DNA of 64,000 nucleotides from the NCBI GenBank assembly GCA_965601955.1, contig OZ271855.1, positions 3,224,001 to 3,288,000 of the forward strand, read 5' to 3'. The notes beneath the pieces were generated by a model. The model was not told where the DNA came from. It saw nothing but the letters and a program-made list of their open reading frames with translations, and did no database searches. Position 1 is the stretch's first letter. Every line of letters begins with the position of its first letter. Of this stretch, positions 37,101 to 46,095 are shown in pieces. The position numbers and the translations under genes were made by a program. The DNA comes from RHLJ01 sp965601955 (GTDB taxonomy: Bacteria > Bacteroidota > Rhodothermia > Balneolales > Balneolaceae).

Positions 37101-40100
37101 GAATACACATATTCATACTCACTGGAAACGAATCCGTTCGGGTTTTCCTGGGTTTTCAGGCGCCCAAAAGAATCATAGGAAAATTCCAGCTCTTCACCAT
37201 TTTCATCTATCAGCTTAGTGAGTTGCCCCAGATTATTATACTCTCCCTCTGAACAAAGATCATCATTGGTACAACCGGTTCCGGTATCTATACTACCAAC
37301 TACTTTTTGAACAGCTGTCAAATACATCCCATTTATACCGTTTATACCTAATTGAGAAAATGGAGAAGCATTGCTTCCGTAATAGAACCTTGTTTCTTCT
37401 CCTAAGGCATCTTCTACTTTGAGTACATTTCCATAGCTATCATATTCATTGATTTTGAACGTGTTAATGGAAGTTAAAGTGCCGGGGTCGGAAGGGGCTG
37501 TTCCGGTATCCCAAACCCAATATTCAGAAGGTTGCCATTTCCCGGACGCTCCGGTTATGCTATTACTCCATTTCATCCATTTTTTGCTAAGAACAGTATT
37601 TGAATTAGCATTCTTAACCGTTACCGAGTAAGGATGGGAAAATAAGTTTAGCCCCTCCATCGCAGTGTAGTTTATTCCCGAGCGATTTATGGTATGCGCA
37701 TACTCATATTCTGTTGCTACCGAATCCTTACTATTAGAATTAATTTCTACTTGTTTGGTAAGTTGTAAATGCCCCGGATCATATTCATACCTGGTACTTG
37801 TTATTAATTCTGAACCCGAAAAACCAGGATCATAAACTATGTTTTCCTGTTCTTTTAAATAGTTCCATGAAGAAATAACCTCATAGTGAATGGCATAGGA
37901 TTGATAAGGTCTTGTATCATTGCAAACATGACCGATACAACTTAAAGGGATTTCTGTGTTGTAAACAGATACTGCTTTTATTGTATCCTTATGCGCATAT
38001 TGATAACTATTTTTGACTTTGGAGAGTTTTTGACCCAAAGAATTATAGGTTAATACAGAATCTAACCGACCTCTACGATAATCCATTGATGTTCTATTCC
38101 CCATCCCCCAAAGCATATTCGCAGAGTGTTTATAGATAGGAGCATAAGGGCTGAAAAAATAATATACGTAGCGTGTATTATATTCATTAGTAGCCATGTC
38201 TGTTGAGTCATCCTGATGGACATAGGTATAAAAGCCTTTTGCGGTATCCGGGAAATGTTCCACAGAAGCGTAATAACTCTTTTCATAGCCAAATTCATCG
38301 TTATCAGAGCCCAGAACAGTAACCTCTTTATATCCTACAATCCCTCCCTGGGTTGTTCCCAATGGTATTAGTGATGTTTCACTAAGTTTGAAGTTGTAAT
38401 ATGGAACATCAGGGGGGCCGCCATAAGGTGGTGTTACGACATAAGGACTTTTATAAAAAGGAGCCGAAACTAATGAACCACTACTTTGGCTAGTATCTGG
38501 GTAATTTTGGGAATAGTAAAAACGTTTTAAAACTGGGTCCCCTCCCATGCCATCGTAATTTTGAATCTCCCTGACTCTAAGACCTCCCGCTACAAAATTA
38601 TTTCCCCCAAGGTGACGATCACCATAGGTATCAAACTCATTGGATTCATACTTAAATTCGGTGTATCCACCCGTTGGATAAATGATCTTTGTTAATGTTC
38701 CATGTTTGGCAAAGTTCTCATTTACCTCTCGATCTACTTCATTCAATACCCCTCCGTACTCATAGTAAGGGATATTAGCTGGATGATTCGAAAAGGCTCC
38801 ATTGAAATGCCCCCAATGATCATATGCTGGAGCATGCTTATATGGAGGAATATATTTACTGTTCAACAGAACTAAAGTATCCGAGTAATCAAAATAAGGA
38901 GGTAACGTTACTTCAGGCAGGCTGGAAAGATTGTAGGGGGACGCTTGAAAGTCTATAAAACTATCCTGGTCGTAATCAAACTGCTTGTATTCTGTTTTAT
39001 TTTCATTGTATTCAAATGTATATGTTTCAAATACATTATTGGAACTACCGGAGAAATCTACTGATTCAAGTTTAAGTCTTTTGAATAAATCTACAGAATC
39101 CGGGCTATCGGTAAACCCTAATTCACTTGAAATATTTCCATCAAAGTACCCGAAATTGAAATTCCAGCTTCGTGTTTCGATATCACCTGAATTCGTTTTA
39201 TTGAATTCTCTAATCCGGTTAAGCTTATAGTGCACTTTTTCCATTTCACAACCTCCATTGTACACATCTTTTGTGCACCCCCAGCCGATTTTAAGACCAG
39301 GAGAATCCAGGCGGTCCGGGGTACTACTGGTTTCGAAAACAATTTTTTTTGCATTTGTTTCAATGGATTTTAATCTCCTTGTATTCTGATAAACTATTGT
39401 TTGTGAATAATTTATACCTGTTAAGCTATGTCCATAAACTGAATCGCCTATAGTTTTATAAGTCGGGTCACCTATAGAATTGGTACGGGTATATGACTTT
39501 TCACTGGAAGACGAAAAAAAGACCCAATTAACAGGCAAGTCAGTATAAGTCAGTTGAATAGTTTCATCAGTATTGGGAAAAGTTATTTTGGATAAATACC
39601 AGCTTTTTATGTCAGCGTCAGTATCCCCAGCACCTCCTGGAGCTGTCAATGATTTCGAACCCAGTGCTATCTCCAGCTTATCAAATAGATACTTTATTCC
39701 TTGCTCGTCAGTAATCTGAATTGACTTTATTTCACCATCTATACCTGTTACCGTTGTTGTATCAAATAATGTAATCTCGAATTTAAAGTTGCTATGAGGA
39801 AGGGTAACCACTTCAATGTTTGGTTCACTTACACTTCCTTGCCCTCCCGGGAACATAAATTTTCCGGATCTTCCTGCAAAGTTGAAAAAGAAAACATCAG
39901 GTTCGCTATCCCACCCATCTGGTCTATCTAGATACACGTTATACCAGTCTTTTGCAGTACTCCCAAGAGGGTTTGTAAATATGTCATCTAAAGGGACATT
40001 TACATGGAAATTACCTTGAGGATCGAAATCATTATCAGCCCGAACGGACTGGGTAATTACCCCACCTGCATTTAAAGCCCAGCCTAATCCAACCCAACTT

Positions 40101-40384
40101 GCTACCTCTTGTACTTTTATTCCACTTGCATGATAATCTATAGATATTGGCAATGTAAACCCTGCAACTTCTACACTCGTTAAGGGAACTGAGATATTTG
40201 GAATGCCGGTATATTTACTAACAGGAATGTCCCCAAACTTTCCTAATGAATAGGCATTAGGTGATTGAATAGATGTGTAAGAGTAATCCTCAAATCCCTG
40301 CCTCGCGATAGATTGACTAGATGTGAAGATGATTATACATACACAAACACATAATGATTTGATTAGAGAAGAATGATTGTTCAT
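34142..40384 (-). CDS. Large exported Rhs/YD-repeat shell protein
   Basis: 2080 residues. Signal peptide (MNNHSSLIKSLCVCVCIIIF, about 1-28), then the Bacteroidota Rhs N-terminal pattern GKFGDIPVSKYTGIPNIS and SWVGLGWALNAGGVI, a long Rhs/YD-repeat region (RYEYDPGHLQL, LVEYKYDQG, YDELGRLQYI, YDANGNIISI and others), a LamG-like insert near 1165-1290 and a beta insert near 1540-1610. It ends at YIRDASGQTIAAH ... GGLGIINY, that is, right before the LKDHxGNxR stretch that normally continues an Rhs core. The missing part is in the gene at 31048-32424. The last ~280 bp look more GC-rich than the rest. Probably builds an extracellular or periplasmic cocoon. Confidence 0.88.
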   Translation of the reverse strand: MNNHSSLIKSLCVCVCIIIFTSSQSIARQGFEDYSYTSIQSPNAYSLGKFGDIPVSKYTGIPNISVPLTSVEVAGFTLPISIDYHASGIKVQEVASWVGLGWALNAGGVITQSVRADNDFDPQGNFHVNVPLDDIFTNPLGSTAKDWYNVYLDRPDGWDSEPDVFFFNFAGRSGKFMFPGGQGSVSEPNIEVVTLPHSNFKFEITLFDTTTVTGIDGEIKSIQITDEQGIKYLFDKLEIALGSKSLTAPGGAGDTDADIKSWYLSKITFPNTDETIQLTYTDLPVNWVFFSSSSEKSYTRTNSIGDPTYKTIGDSVYGHSLTGINYSQTIVYQNTRRLKSIETNAKKIVFETSSTPDRLDSPGLKIGWGCTKDVYNGGCEMEKVHYKLNRIREFNKTNSGDIETRSWNFNFGYFDGNISSELGFTDSPDSVDLFKRLKLESVDFSGSSNNVFETYTFEYNENKTEYKQFDYDQDSFIDFQASPYNLSSLPEVTLPPYFDYSDTLVLLNSKYIPPYKHAPAYDHWGHFNGAFSNHPANIPYYEYGGVLNEVDREVNENFAKHGTLTKIIYPTGGYTEFKYESNEFDTYGDRHLGGNNFVAGGLRVREIQNYDGMGGDPVLKRFYYSQNYPDTSQSSGSLVSAPFYKSPYVVTPPYGGPPDVPYYNFKLSETSLIPLGTTQGGIVGYKEVTVLGSDNDEFGYEKSYYASVEHFPDTAKGFYTYVHQDDSTDMATNEYNTRYVYYFFSPYAPIYKHSANMLWGMGNRTSMDYRRGRLDSVLTYNSLGQKLSKVKNSYQYAHKDTIKAVSVYNTEIPLSCIGHVCNDTRPYQSYAIHYEVISSWNYLKEQENIVYDPGFSGSELITSTRYEYDPGHLQLTKQVEINSNSKDSVATEYEYAHTINRSGINYTAMEGLNLFSHPYSVTVKNANSNTVLSKKWMKWSNSITGASGKWQPSEYWVWDTGTAPSDPGTLTSINTFKINEYDSYGNVLKVEDALGEETRFYYGSNASPFSQLGINGINGMYLTAVQKVVGSIDTGTGCTNDDLCSEGEYNNLGQLTKLIDENGEELEFSYDSFGRLKTQENPNGFVSSEYEYVYSSDLNNGVFDSSEPNKVVSTTITNGPGFIQPTSTAVDSVWDDTTYDVSIDGERAMRVGFNGGGWDGFAEYTTFTKGIAKADIYIGTNITSGAAIPFYIRSLDNNNVFAVRYNPTLSNFQAWSKKNGSWVSPVTLGVTAEKGKWYTVEFVRGDNQTQADLFIYPKGGERDYTTKYTGTGFPSDWTTHVQSSGGLSGGYYYVANISAGERIQAVTYTDGLGKEIQTQKRGGTETILAGTVYNERGLPEATSRPFTKTNQYAFLSDLFGSTFSAPGVVGSSSDLDNYYDGTSGGANYPYAYTKYENSPLAREIESHMPGGSTYDINTAYGLNTSETFTINGKTWGVNTLHKTIIQDQEGNETITYTDGWGQNIVSGVNRNPSSDDALTGSDLITKYEYDLRGNLVRVEDPRELVTSFTYNSLGQQIEKDLPDLDNSYEYTYDDKGRLRFTKNASHKQSGNAITITLNNQGSDFTEDIDPTRIGKLSFNVSIATQYDDFDVWIADDANGDEKLVADVAPFDEGWSTTASKSMVVSPGNYKVFGEAQNGWDGWETSSGTIEFKPFSFSYTKYDDLNRPIEIGEYYGASTFSTSNANTATFPTSDNQKLVEYKYDQGITYTSANNTKGRVSETWYYNPNDLAATPSKTFYSYNSLGLVEWVGQKISGLSGTHFIRYTYDEIGRVTQVHYDSPNSGEDFYYWYDYDELGRLQYISSNENSSKSSAVREAEYTYYADGQIKQLKLGPQGALAQTVDYTYTVQGWLDKINNGNVSASAGGDRFSIDLDYTNSGNVSKQVWMQSAISTTLASTYNYKYDEANRLDEACYDDEACNATAYDVDYSYDANGNIISISRYNENGNRYEANYYSNGDPWEGGLGINIKTGSNRIDRIFRTGTGIFFDKYTYDARGNILESDLQGLNNNSYDWRNLATWSVANGSALLYKYDGDGNRVKKQVVDGGSTYYIRDASGQTIAAHDDNGLVYWVLPGGLGIINY

Positions 40385-40918
40385 GTTATCCCAGTTGCGT
40401 TTTTATTGACAGTTCCTTCAAAGAAGCAGGCTGCGATAGTACGACTCTCTCAATGTTCACAGCCGGGTATAACTTCATGAAGCTTTATGAATAGTTGATG
40501 AAGAACAATGAGTTACAGGGTAACTATGTCCAGGTTTGAGCGATTATTTGCATGATTAGTACATAAAAATGAAGGGGGTATAAGTGCACGGATGCACCGT
40601 GTGTTTAATAGAGCATTCATAGTGTTAGTCAACTTGACAGTTTTTGTTTTCTTGATTCTTAACCGGCCTTAAGGGTGCTGTTTCAGTGTACACATCAGGC
40701 TGCATGTGTTATATCCCAGTACTAACTGAAAGCGAAAATTGATAGCGACTCTTTTATACAATGTTCCTTGACCCATAAGCGATTGCTATTAAGGTGTTTA
40801 ATATCTAAAGGAATTTCAAACAAATCCATGTTACCAAATTGTTAACAGTTTTTGGTGGCTCCGTTACGCATGAAAATTCATGCCTTATCGAGTGTAGCAT
40901 AGCCAATGTAAAGTCAAA
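40385..40918. other. Gene-free leader of the Rhs operon
   Basis: About 530 bp with no supportable coding frame. It must hold the promoter for the reverse-strand Rhs operon. Visible structure is limited: a CACGG-ATGCA-CCGTG hairpin near 40592-40606 and an ACCAAA...TTTGGT pair around a GTTAAC centre near 40834-40857. No clear promoter could be picked with confidence. Confidence 0.5.
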
Positions 40919-41206
40919 AAAACTACCCGGAGATATAAGTCTCCTCAATAAACTTACGGGCGGCTAGCCGGCTTCCCCACCAGCCCATTAATACAGAAAG
41001 GCCAAACATTGCCGTAGTTAAGAAATACCAACGACCAAAAGGCCAGGAAAGTAACCCCATTTCTGGTAGATAGATTGGGATCACAAATTCAAAAATCAGG
41101 AATACGCACAACACTGCTAAAACCCCTGAAAGAATACCCTGAAGAACTCCTTCAATAATAAATGGACTTCGGATGAAGGCATTGGTAGCTCCAACCAGCT
41201 TCATGG
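40919..41206 (-). pseudogene. Orphan 3'-terminal fragment of ftsX
   Basis: This 288-bp stretch copies the last 93 codons plus stop of the intact ftsX at 41235-42119. Homology begins at MKLVGATNAFIRS and ends 4 nt past the stop. I count 12 base differences from the intact copy and all are synonymous, so the 93 residues are identical. There is no start signal of its own, so it is a non-functional fragment. Silent-only divergence means it did not arise by local copying followed by decay; it looks like the end of another, functional ftsX allele brought in with neighbouring DNA. Confidence 0.9.
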
Positions 41207-41234
41207 GTCATCAATAAAAAGAAAAGTATGAAAA

Positions 41235-42119
41235 CTACCCGGAGATATAAGTCTCCTCAATAAACTTACGGGCAGCTAGCCGGCTTCCCCACCAGCCCAT
41301 TAATACAGAAAGGCCAAACATAGCCGTGGTTAAGAAATACCAACGACCAAAAGGCCAGGAAAGTAACCCCATTTCCGGTAGATAGATTGGGATCACAAAT
41401 TCAAAAATCAGGAATACGCACAACACTGCTAACACACCTGATAGAATACCCTGGAGAACCCCTTCAATAATGAAGGGACTTCGAATGAAGGCATTGGTAG
41501 CTCCAACCAGCTTCATGGCTCGAATAAGTTCCCGTTTGGCGTAGATCGTCAATCGAATGGTATTATATACCAGGATTACCGAGGCTAATAATATCAGGAA
41601 GCCAATACCTCCTCCCACCAGGGTAAAGGTATTCAGGTTTGATTCCATGATGCGCAATAAACTGGCGTTATAAGTTACCTCATCCACTCCACGCAGATTC
41701 TGTATACTTGAAACGAGCGTTTCAATTTGCGATACCCCTACTTCAGTATCCACTCGCACCCGGAAAGAAGCGGGAAGAAAATCCAGTTCTACTAACTCTT
41801 CTGCTCCCGGACCAAATTCTTCTCTCATTATCGCAGAAGCACTGTCTTTGGATATATAAGAGACCGATAGTACGAGCTCCCTGTTTTCCAGCGATTCCTG
41901 AATTTGTTCGGTAGTGCGTTCGTCTACATCAAATAAGAATACTTCGATTTCTATCAGGTCCTTTACTGACATCGCCTGTACATACACGTTATAAGCTACC
42001 CTGGAAAGGATACCTAGTAACAGAATTGCAACGAAAAGTGAAAAGATGGAAGTAGTAGCTGCCAGTTTTGCCCGTCTAAAACCTGCAAAACCTTCTTTTA
42101 TGATGTATTTGATATTCAT
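41235..42119 (-). CDS. ftsX: Cell-division protein FtsX
   Basis: 294 residues with the FtsX layout: cytoplasmic start MNIKYIIKEGFAGFRRAKLA, first transmembrane helix (about 22-45), a periplasmic domain (about 50-165), and three C-terminal helices (about 170-195, 220-245, 260-282) typical of the FtsX/MacB permease fold. With the ATPase FtsE, not in this window, it couples the divisome to peptidoglycan hydrolases. It starts 1 nt after the stop of the outer-membrane barrel gene (42121) and is the last gene of the cinA-barrel-ftsX run. The adjacent 3'-end duplicate (40919-41206) is discussed as a finding. Confidence 0.92.
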   Translation of the reverse strand: MNIKYIIKEGFAGFRRAKLAATTSIFSLFVAILLLGILSRVAYNVYVQAMSVKDLIEIEVFLFDVDERTTEQIQESLENRELVLSVSYISKDSASAIMREEFGPGAEELVELDFLPASFRVRVDTEVGVSQIETLVSSIQNLRGVDEVTYNASLLRIMESNLNTFTLVGGGIGFLILLASVILVYNTIRLTIYAKRELIRAMKLVGATNAFIRSPFIIEGVLQGILSGVLAVLCVFLIFEFVIPIYLPEMGLLSWPFGRWYFLTTAMFGLSVLMGWWGSRLAARKFIEETYISG

Positions 42120-42120
42120 A

Positions 42121-44085
42121 TTAATTTCTGAATTGAGCCCTGATTCCTACTAAAAAACGCCGGGCTGGCATGGGAAAAGTAGCCGTCTCAAAGTAGCCTA
42201 ACTGTCCCATTCCATCAAGTACATTTTCCCAGCGGATTACTACCATGATAGCCCTGATGCGGGCAGAAAGTTCGGCATCCATTCGAAAAAATGGCGGAAT
42301 CTCAGCTTCTGTACTATTGGCCTGCCAGTATTGGAGTTCTGTGTTAAAATAACTGCTTCCATATTCAAGCGGAGACACAAGGGTCCTTATTCCAGCTTTA
42401 ACATATGTTGCCCGATCAAACATATATCCCTTTACAAAAGCATTATTTCTGAGCCAGATTTTCTGTTCATTTCTATCTATTGCGGTAACCGTATCTCCCA
42501 GGGCATCAAAAGTAATCGAACTTTCAAATTCATACCGATGACTTGAATATTTCCCAAATAGAGTCCCTGAAATCACGGATACATCATTTGAAGCAAAAGT
42601 CCTGGAGGTGTTAAGAAGAGGACGATCTTTTGCCTCGTTATATCGCGCAGAAAACCCAAGGGTGAGCCTGCTGTTCCATGCATAAGTGAGCCTGCCAAGC
42701 ATAGAAACGCCTGTTTCATTTTCTAATGCTGAGTTTCCGGAATAGTTATCACCACTCCAATACAGGTGCTGGATGGTAGGTATCCTGCTGTATACGCCTC
42801 CTTCTAAATCCAGGGCAAGCCTCCTTGAAGGGGAAAATGCTGTCTTCACTCCAAACTCGTATCCCGAGAAAGAATCTGATCTATACTCCATCCTTCCATT
42901 AGCAGCTACAACCAGGTTGCGGAATAGTTTGTACGTCAACAACGAAGATGCTTTTCCCAGGCTCCAGTTGCTCTTAGTAATGCTTTCTCCTTCTTTATTA
43001 CGGAAATGGCTGCCTGCGGCATTGATTTTAACATCCAAATCACCCAGTTGAAATACATTGAAGGCATTGACTGAGTACCCTCTCATATCCCACCGCAGGC
43101 TGTCCAGTGATGAAGGCAAATTGAAATCTTCTTTAAAAAGCGTAAGCTCAATACCTGCGGTTTCTACTGAGCTTGAATCTGCTCGTTTATAAAGTCCGGT
43201 TACCCAATCCCTTCGGGTATTATCAGACTCAGCATTGCTCACATTCGCTACGGAAGCAAATCGATCAAACTGAAACGTTAAAGGATCATCAACCTGATAC
43301 CCAAATGGCTCTTGTAGCTCAAATTGATTGCGAAGAAAAAGAGTTCGGAGTTGAAGGTCTGGTGTTAAATAGTGATACCCCCTGGCCACGATCTGATTAC
43401 CCAATACATCATTTCTTGGATAGCTATCTCCATCTCTTCGATCCCAAAACGAAATCTCAAGATTGGTTCTCTCGGTGAAATTCTGAGCTACCGAAAACTC
43501 CAGATTTCGGTAATTAAACTTTGCTTCATCATAATTCATGTAGCTTATAGGCTCAACCAGATAATACTTCTTTAGCCTTATCTCTGAATGATACCCCGTC
43601 ATTTTGTTCTCTAGTACTTCTCCAATTTTATGATGAGGCACATAGTTGTAATTAATCAACCCAGTAATCGGATTTGAAAGGTCAATCCCTTCTAAGTTAA
43701 GACGTTGTTCATAGGGGTTGAACCCAGAGATTTGAAATGCATCAATACGCCCTAACGTACCTTGCCTTGATGAGATTACATCCGATCGGAATGCATAATA
43801 ATCTCCCCAGTTTGGCCAGATTTGCCATCTAAGCAGGCTATCGTCAGATACGGTTTCAAAAGAAGAAGGAGTAAACTGTTTCCAGGGGAATATCTTTTCC
43901 GGCTCTCTTTTCTTGGGCAAAAGAAAACTAGCAAGGCTGTCCGCATTCACTAATGAATCAGTAGCAAGAGTATCAATACTTAATGAATCAACAGACACCG
44001 AATCTGGTAGCACCTGAGCTGAGAGAGCGTTAGTGGCTAAACAACAGAGCACCAACAAAAGCCATAAAGTATATCTGCTGATCAA
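42121..44085 (-). CDS. Outer-membrane beta-barrel protein (putative porin / TonB-receptor-like)
   Basis: 654 residues: signal peptide (MISRYTLWLLLVLCCLATNALSA), a Ser/Asp/Leu-rich segment with repeated DSL-triplets (about 25-55), a small plug-like region (RQGTLGRIDAFQISGF, about 105-150), then many amphipathic strands up to a C-terminal FLVGIRAQFRN resembling a barrel-closing strand. It lacks a clear TonB box, so TonB dependence is uncertain. Cargo unknown. Its start overlaps the cinA stop by 4 nt (44082-44085) and ftsX follows after 1 nt, so all three are probably co-transcribed. Confidence 0.72.
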   Translation of the reverse strand: MISRYTLWLLLVLCCLATNALSAQVLPDSVSVDSLSIDTLATDSLVNADSLASFLLPKKREPEKIFPWKQFTPSSFETVSDDSLLRWQIWPNWGDYYAFRSDVISSRQGTLGRIDAFQISGFNPYEQRLNLEGIDLSNPITGLINYNYVPHHKIGEVLENKMTGYHSEIRLKKYYLVEPISYMNYDEAKFNYRNLEFSVAQNFTERTNLEISFWDRRDGDSYPRNDVLGNQIVARGYHYLTPDLQLRTLFLRNQFELQEPFGYQVDDPLTFQFDRFASVANVSNAESDNTRRDWVTGLYKRADSSSVETAGIELTLFKEDFNLPSSLDSLRWDMRGYSVNAFNVFQLGDLDVKINAAGSHFRNKEGESITKSNWSLGKASSLLTYKLFRNLVVAANGRMEYRSDSFSGYEFGVKTAFSPSRRLALDLEGGVYSRIPTIQHLYWSGDNYSGNSALENETGVSMLGRLTYAWNSRLTLGFSARYNEAKDRPLLNTSRTFASNDVSVISGTLFGKYSSHRYEFESSITFDALGDTVTAIDRNEQKIWLRNNAFVKGYMFDRATYVKAGIRTLVSPLEYGSSYFNTELQYWQANSTEAEIPPFFRMDAELSARIRAIMVVIRWENVLDGMGQLGYFETATFPMPARRFLVGIRAQFRN

Positions 44086-45368
44086 GAAGTTTCTTTTTTT
44101 AATGAATATGGGAGTTCTTCCAGCCCAATTAAAACACGTCTTATAATTTCAAATGCGGTAACCACTGTTCGTTCTTTATTTACCAGTCGATCTTTTGTAA
44201 ACAACGCTCTTACTGCAAAATGTTGTTCCGGGCTGTAAAATCCAATCCATACTGTACCAACAGGTTTTTCAGCACTTCCTCCTCCCGGACCAGCTACCCC
44301 AGTAGTCGAAATTCCAATATCTGCGCCAAGATTTTCAGCAACTCCCTTAGCCATTTGCAGAGCTACAGGCTTACTAACCGCCCCTTCTGAATCTAAATCT
44401 TCCTGAAGAACTCCAAGCTGCTGAACTTTAACTTCATTTGCGTATGAAATGATTCCACCTAGCATGTAGGAACTACTACCGGCAATATCAGTGATTTTAT
44501 TTGCAAGAAGCCCTCCTGTACAGCTTTCAGCAGTAGCAATGGTCAGCCCTCTATCCTTTAATATTTCTCCTAAGGTCTCACTAATTGATGCTTCTTTGCT
44601 TTCGCCATAGATAAATGAGCCTGTTTTCTGCCGGATAAAGTCTACTAATTTTTGAGCGTGTTCTGTGGCTGCCTCTTTGGTTTCACCCTTACCTGTTATT
44701 CGAAGTGTTACCTGACCAAAAGAAGGTAAAAAGGCTAGGGATACTCCATTAGTCAAAAAACCAGATATATCCCCGAGGATATAATCGCTAAGGGTGCTTT
44801 CCCCAATTCCGGCGATCTTAAGATATTCAGTGTGAATGTACCCGATATTGTCTGACACATTCCTCAGTTTTGAAGCTACTCTCCGCTTCATCAAATATTT
44901 CATTTCATAAGGTACCCCTGGTAGTACCACCAGGTAGCAATCCATTTCGTGGAACCACATACCGGGAGCAGTACCTGCTTTATTAAAAAGCACTTCACAA
45001 TTCTCAGGTACCATAGCCTGCCATGCATTCGACTCTGAAAATGGAATATTCCTGCTTTTGAATAATTCCCTTACATACTGATCCACTTCTTCGTTTTTGA
45101 CCAGCTTAACATCAAACAATTCAGCAATGCTGGTTTTAGTAATATCATCATGGGTGGGTCCCAATCCTCCTGTTGTAATTACCAAGTCGGATTCCTCCAT
45201 ACTAGATTTAACAATCCGCTTAATTAAATCTGCATCATCTGAAATAGTATGAACCCTGGTGACTTCTATTCCTAAATCGTTAAGGAATTGCCCCATCCAG
45301 GAAGCATTGGTGTTTATTGTATCACCGATTAAAAGCTCATTTCCAATAGATATCAACTGTGCTTGCAT
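44082..45368 (-). CDS. cinA: CinA-family protein (nicotinamide-nucleotide amidase / ADP-ribose pyrophosphatase)
   Basis: 428 residues from ATG at 45368 (MQAQLISIGNELLIGDTINT); an in-frame start six codons upstream is less conserved. The N-terminal half is the MoCF-like COG1058 domain (GNELLIGDTINTNASW, TTGGLGPTHDDITK), the C-terminal third the PncC deamidase (TAESCTGGLLANKIT, GVAGPGGGSAEKPVGTVW). It recycles NMN to NaMN and hydrolyses ADP-ribose; in naturally competent bacteria it is often linked to competence. It overlaps the following barrel gene by 4 nt. Confidence 0.95.
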   Translation of the reverse strand: MQAQLISIGNELLIGDTINTNASWMGQFLNDLGIEVTRVHTISDDADLIKRIVKSSMEESDLVITTGGLGPTHDDITKTSIAELFDVKLVKNEEVDQYVRELFKSRNIPFSESNAWQAMVPENCEVLFNKAGTAPGMWFHEMDCYLVVLPGVPYEMKYLMKRRVASKLRNVSDNIGYIHTEYLKIAGIGESTLSDYILGDISGFLTNGVSLAFLPSFGQVTLRITGKGETKEAATEHAQKLVDFIRQKTGSFIYGESKEASISETLGEILKDRGLTIATAESCTGGLLANKITDIAGSSSYMLGGIISYANEVKVQQLGVLQEDLDSEGAVSKPVALQMAKGVAENLGADIGISTTGVAGPGGGSAEKPVGTVWIGFYSPEQHFAVRALFTKDRLVNKERTVVTAFEIIRRVLIGLEELPYSLKKETS

Positions 45369-45423
45369 GGGTTCAAAATTCACCATTCCAACATCAAAAT
45401 GCTAGCTATAACAATAAAGTAAT

Positions 45424-45492
45424 AGTTATTGATTAGTGCTTAGTGGCTAATGGCTAATCGCCTTTCAATAACCATTAACCAATAACCAAATA
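45424..45492. repeat. AT-rich degenerate inverted repeat between cinA and pgsA
   Basis: GTTATTGATTAGTGC and TTAGTGGCTAATGGC on the left face AATAACCATTAACCAATAAC on the right, giving an imperfect long hairpin in the divergent cinA/pgsA promoter region. Similar (GTTATTGGTTAAT)-like units are common between genes in this phylum. It may carry promoter parts; none could be fixed. Confidence 0.45.
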
Positions 45493-45508
45493 ATTCCTAT
45501 CTTCGCAC

Positions 45509-46093
45509 ATGCATCGCATTCCGAATATTCTAAGTGGTACAAGAATAATTCTGTCACCCGTTTTTTTAATTCTATGGTTCCAGGGTGATTTCTGGCTAAA
45601 AGCGGTAGCTCTTGCCATATATATTATCGCCGCCGTTACCGATTATTTTGATGGGTATTACGCACGAAAGTATCAGGTTGAGACTAATTTGGGAATTTTT
45701 TTAGACCCTCTTGCTGATAAGTTTCTCACATTTAGTGGATTCATTGTACTCCCATTCATTGATACTACTCAATTTCCCTGGTGGGCCATCGGTTTAATCA
45801 TCTTCAGAGATGTATTCATCACAGTACTCAGGGTATATATGAATAAAAAGAAACAGCCCATGCATACCCGTTTTACTGCCAAAGCTAAAACCACTATTCA
45901 GATGATATTTCTCTATATAGGCCTTGTTGTAGGTTTATTTCAGGGAGTAGACTTTTTTGTAGGAGATTGGATTGAACTTTTACTTTCCACAAACATCCTT
46001 TTGGTTTTAATGATTTTTGTGACCTTTGTGACACTCTATTCAGGATTTGAGTACATCTATATCAATAGAAGCGTATTCAAGAAAAAACCCTGA
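45509..46093 (+). CDS. pgsA: CDP-diacylglycerol-glycerol-3-phosphate 3-phosphatidyltransferase
   Basis: 194 residues. Contains the CDP-alcohol phosphotransferase motif D-x2-D-G-x2-A-R-x8-G-x3-D-x3-D: DYFDGYYARKY...GIFLDPLADK. About five to six transmembrane helices. It makes phosphatidylglycerophosphate, the first committed step of phosphatidylglycerol synthesis, at the inner membrane. The next gene, pgpA (2-nt gap), removes the phosphate, so the pair runs consecutive steps. Followed by pyrE and miaB on the same strand. Confidence 0.93.
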   Translation: MHRIPNILSGTRIILSPVFLILWFQGDFWLKAVALAIYIIAAVTDYFDGYYARKYQVETNLGIFLDPLADKFLTFSGFIVLPFIDTTQFPWWAIGLIIFRDVFITVLRVYMNKKKQPMHTRFTAKAKTTIQMIFLYIGLVVGLFQGVDFFVGDWIELLLSTNILLVLMIFVTFVTLYSGFEYIYINRSVFKKKP

Positions 46094-46095
46094 CC

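Noticed and set aside
40923..41204. A separate 93-residue membrane protein gene
   Set aside because: It is identical in protein to the ftsX C-terminus, has no own start signal and starts at an internal Met, so I call it a gene fragment.
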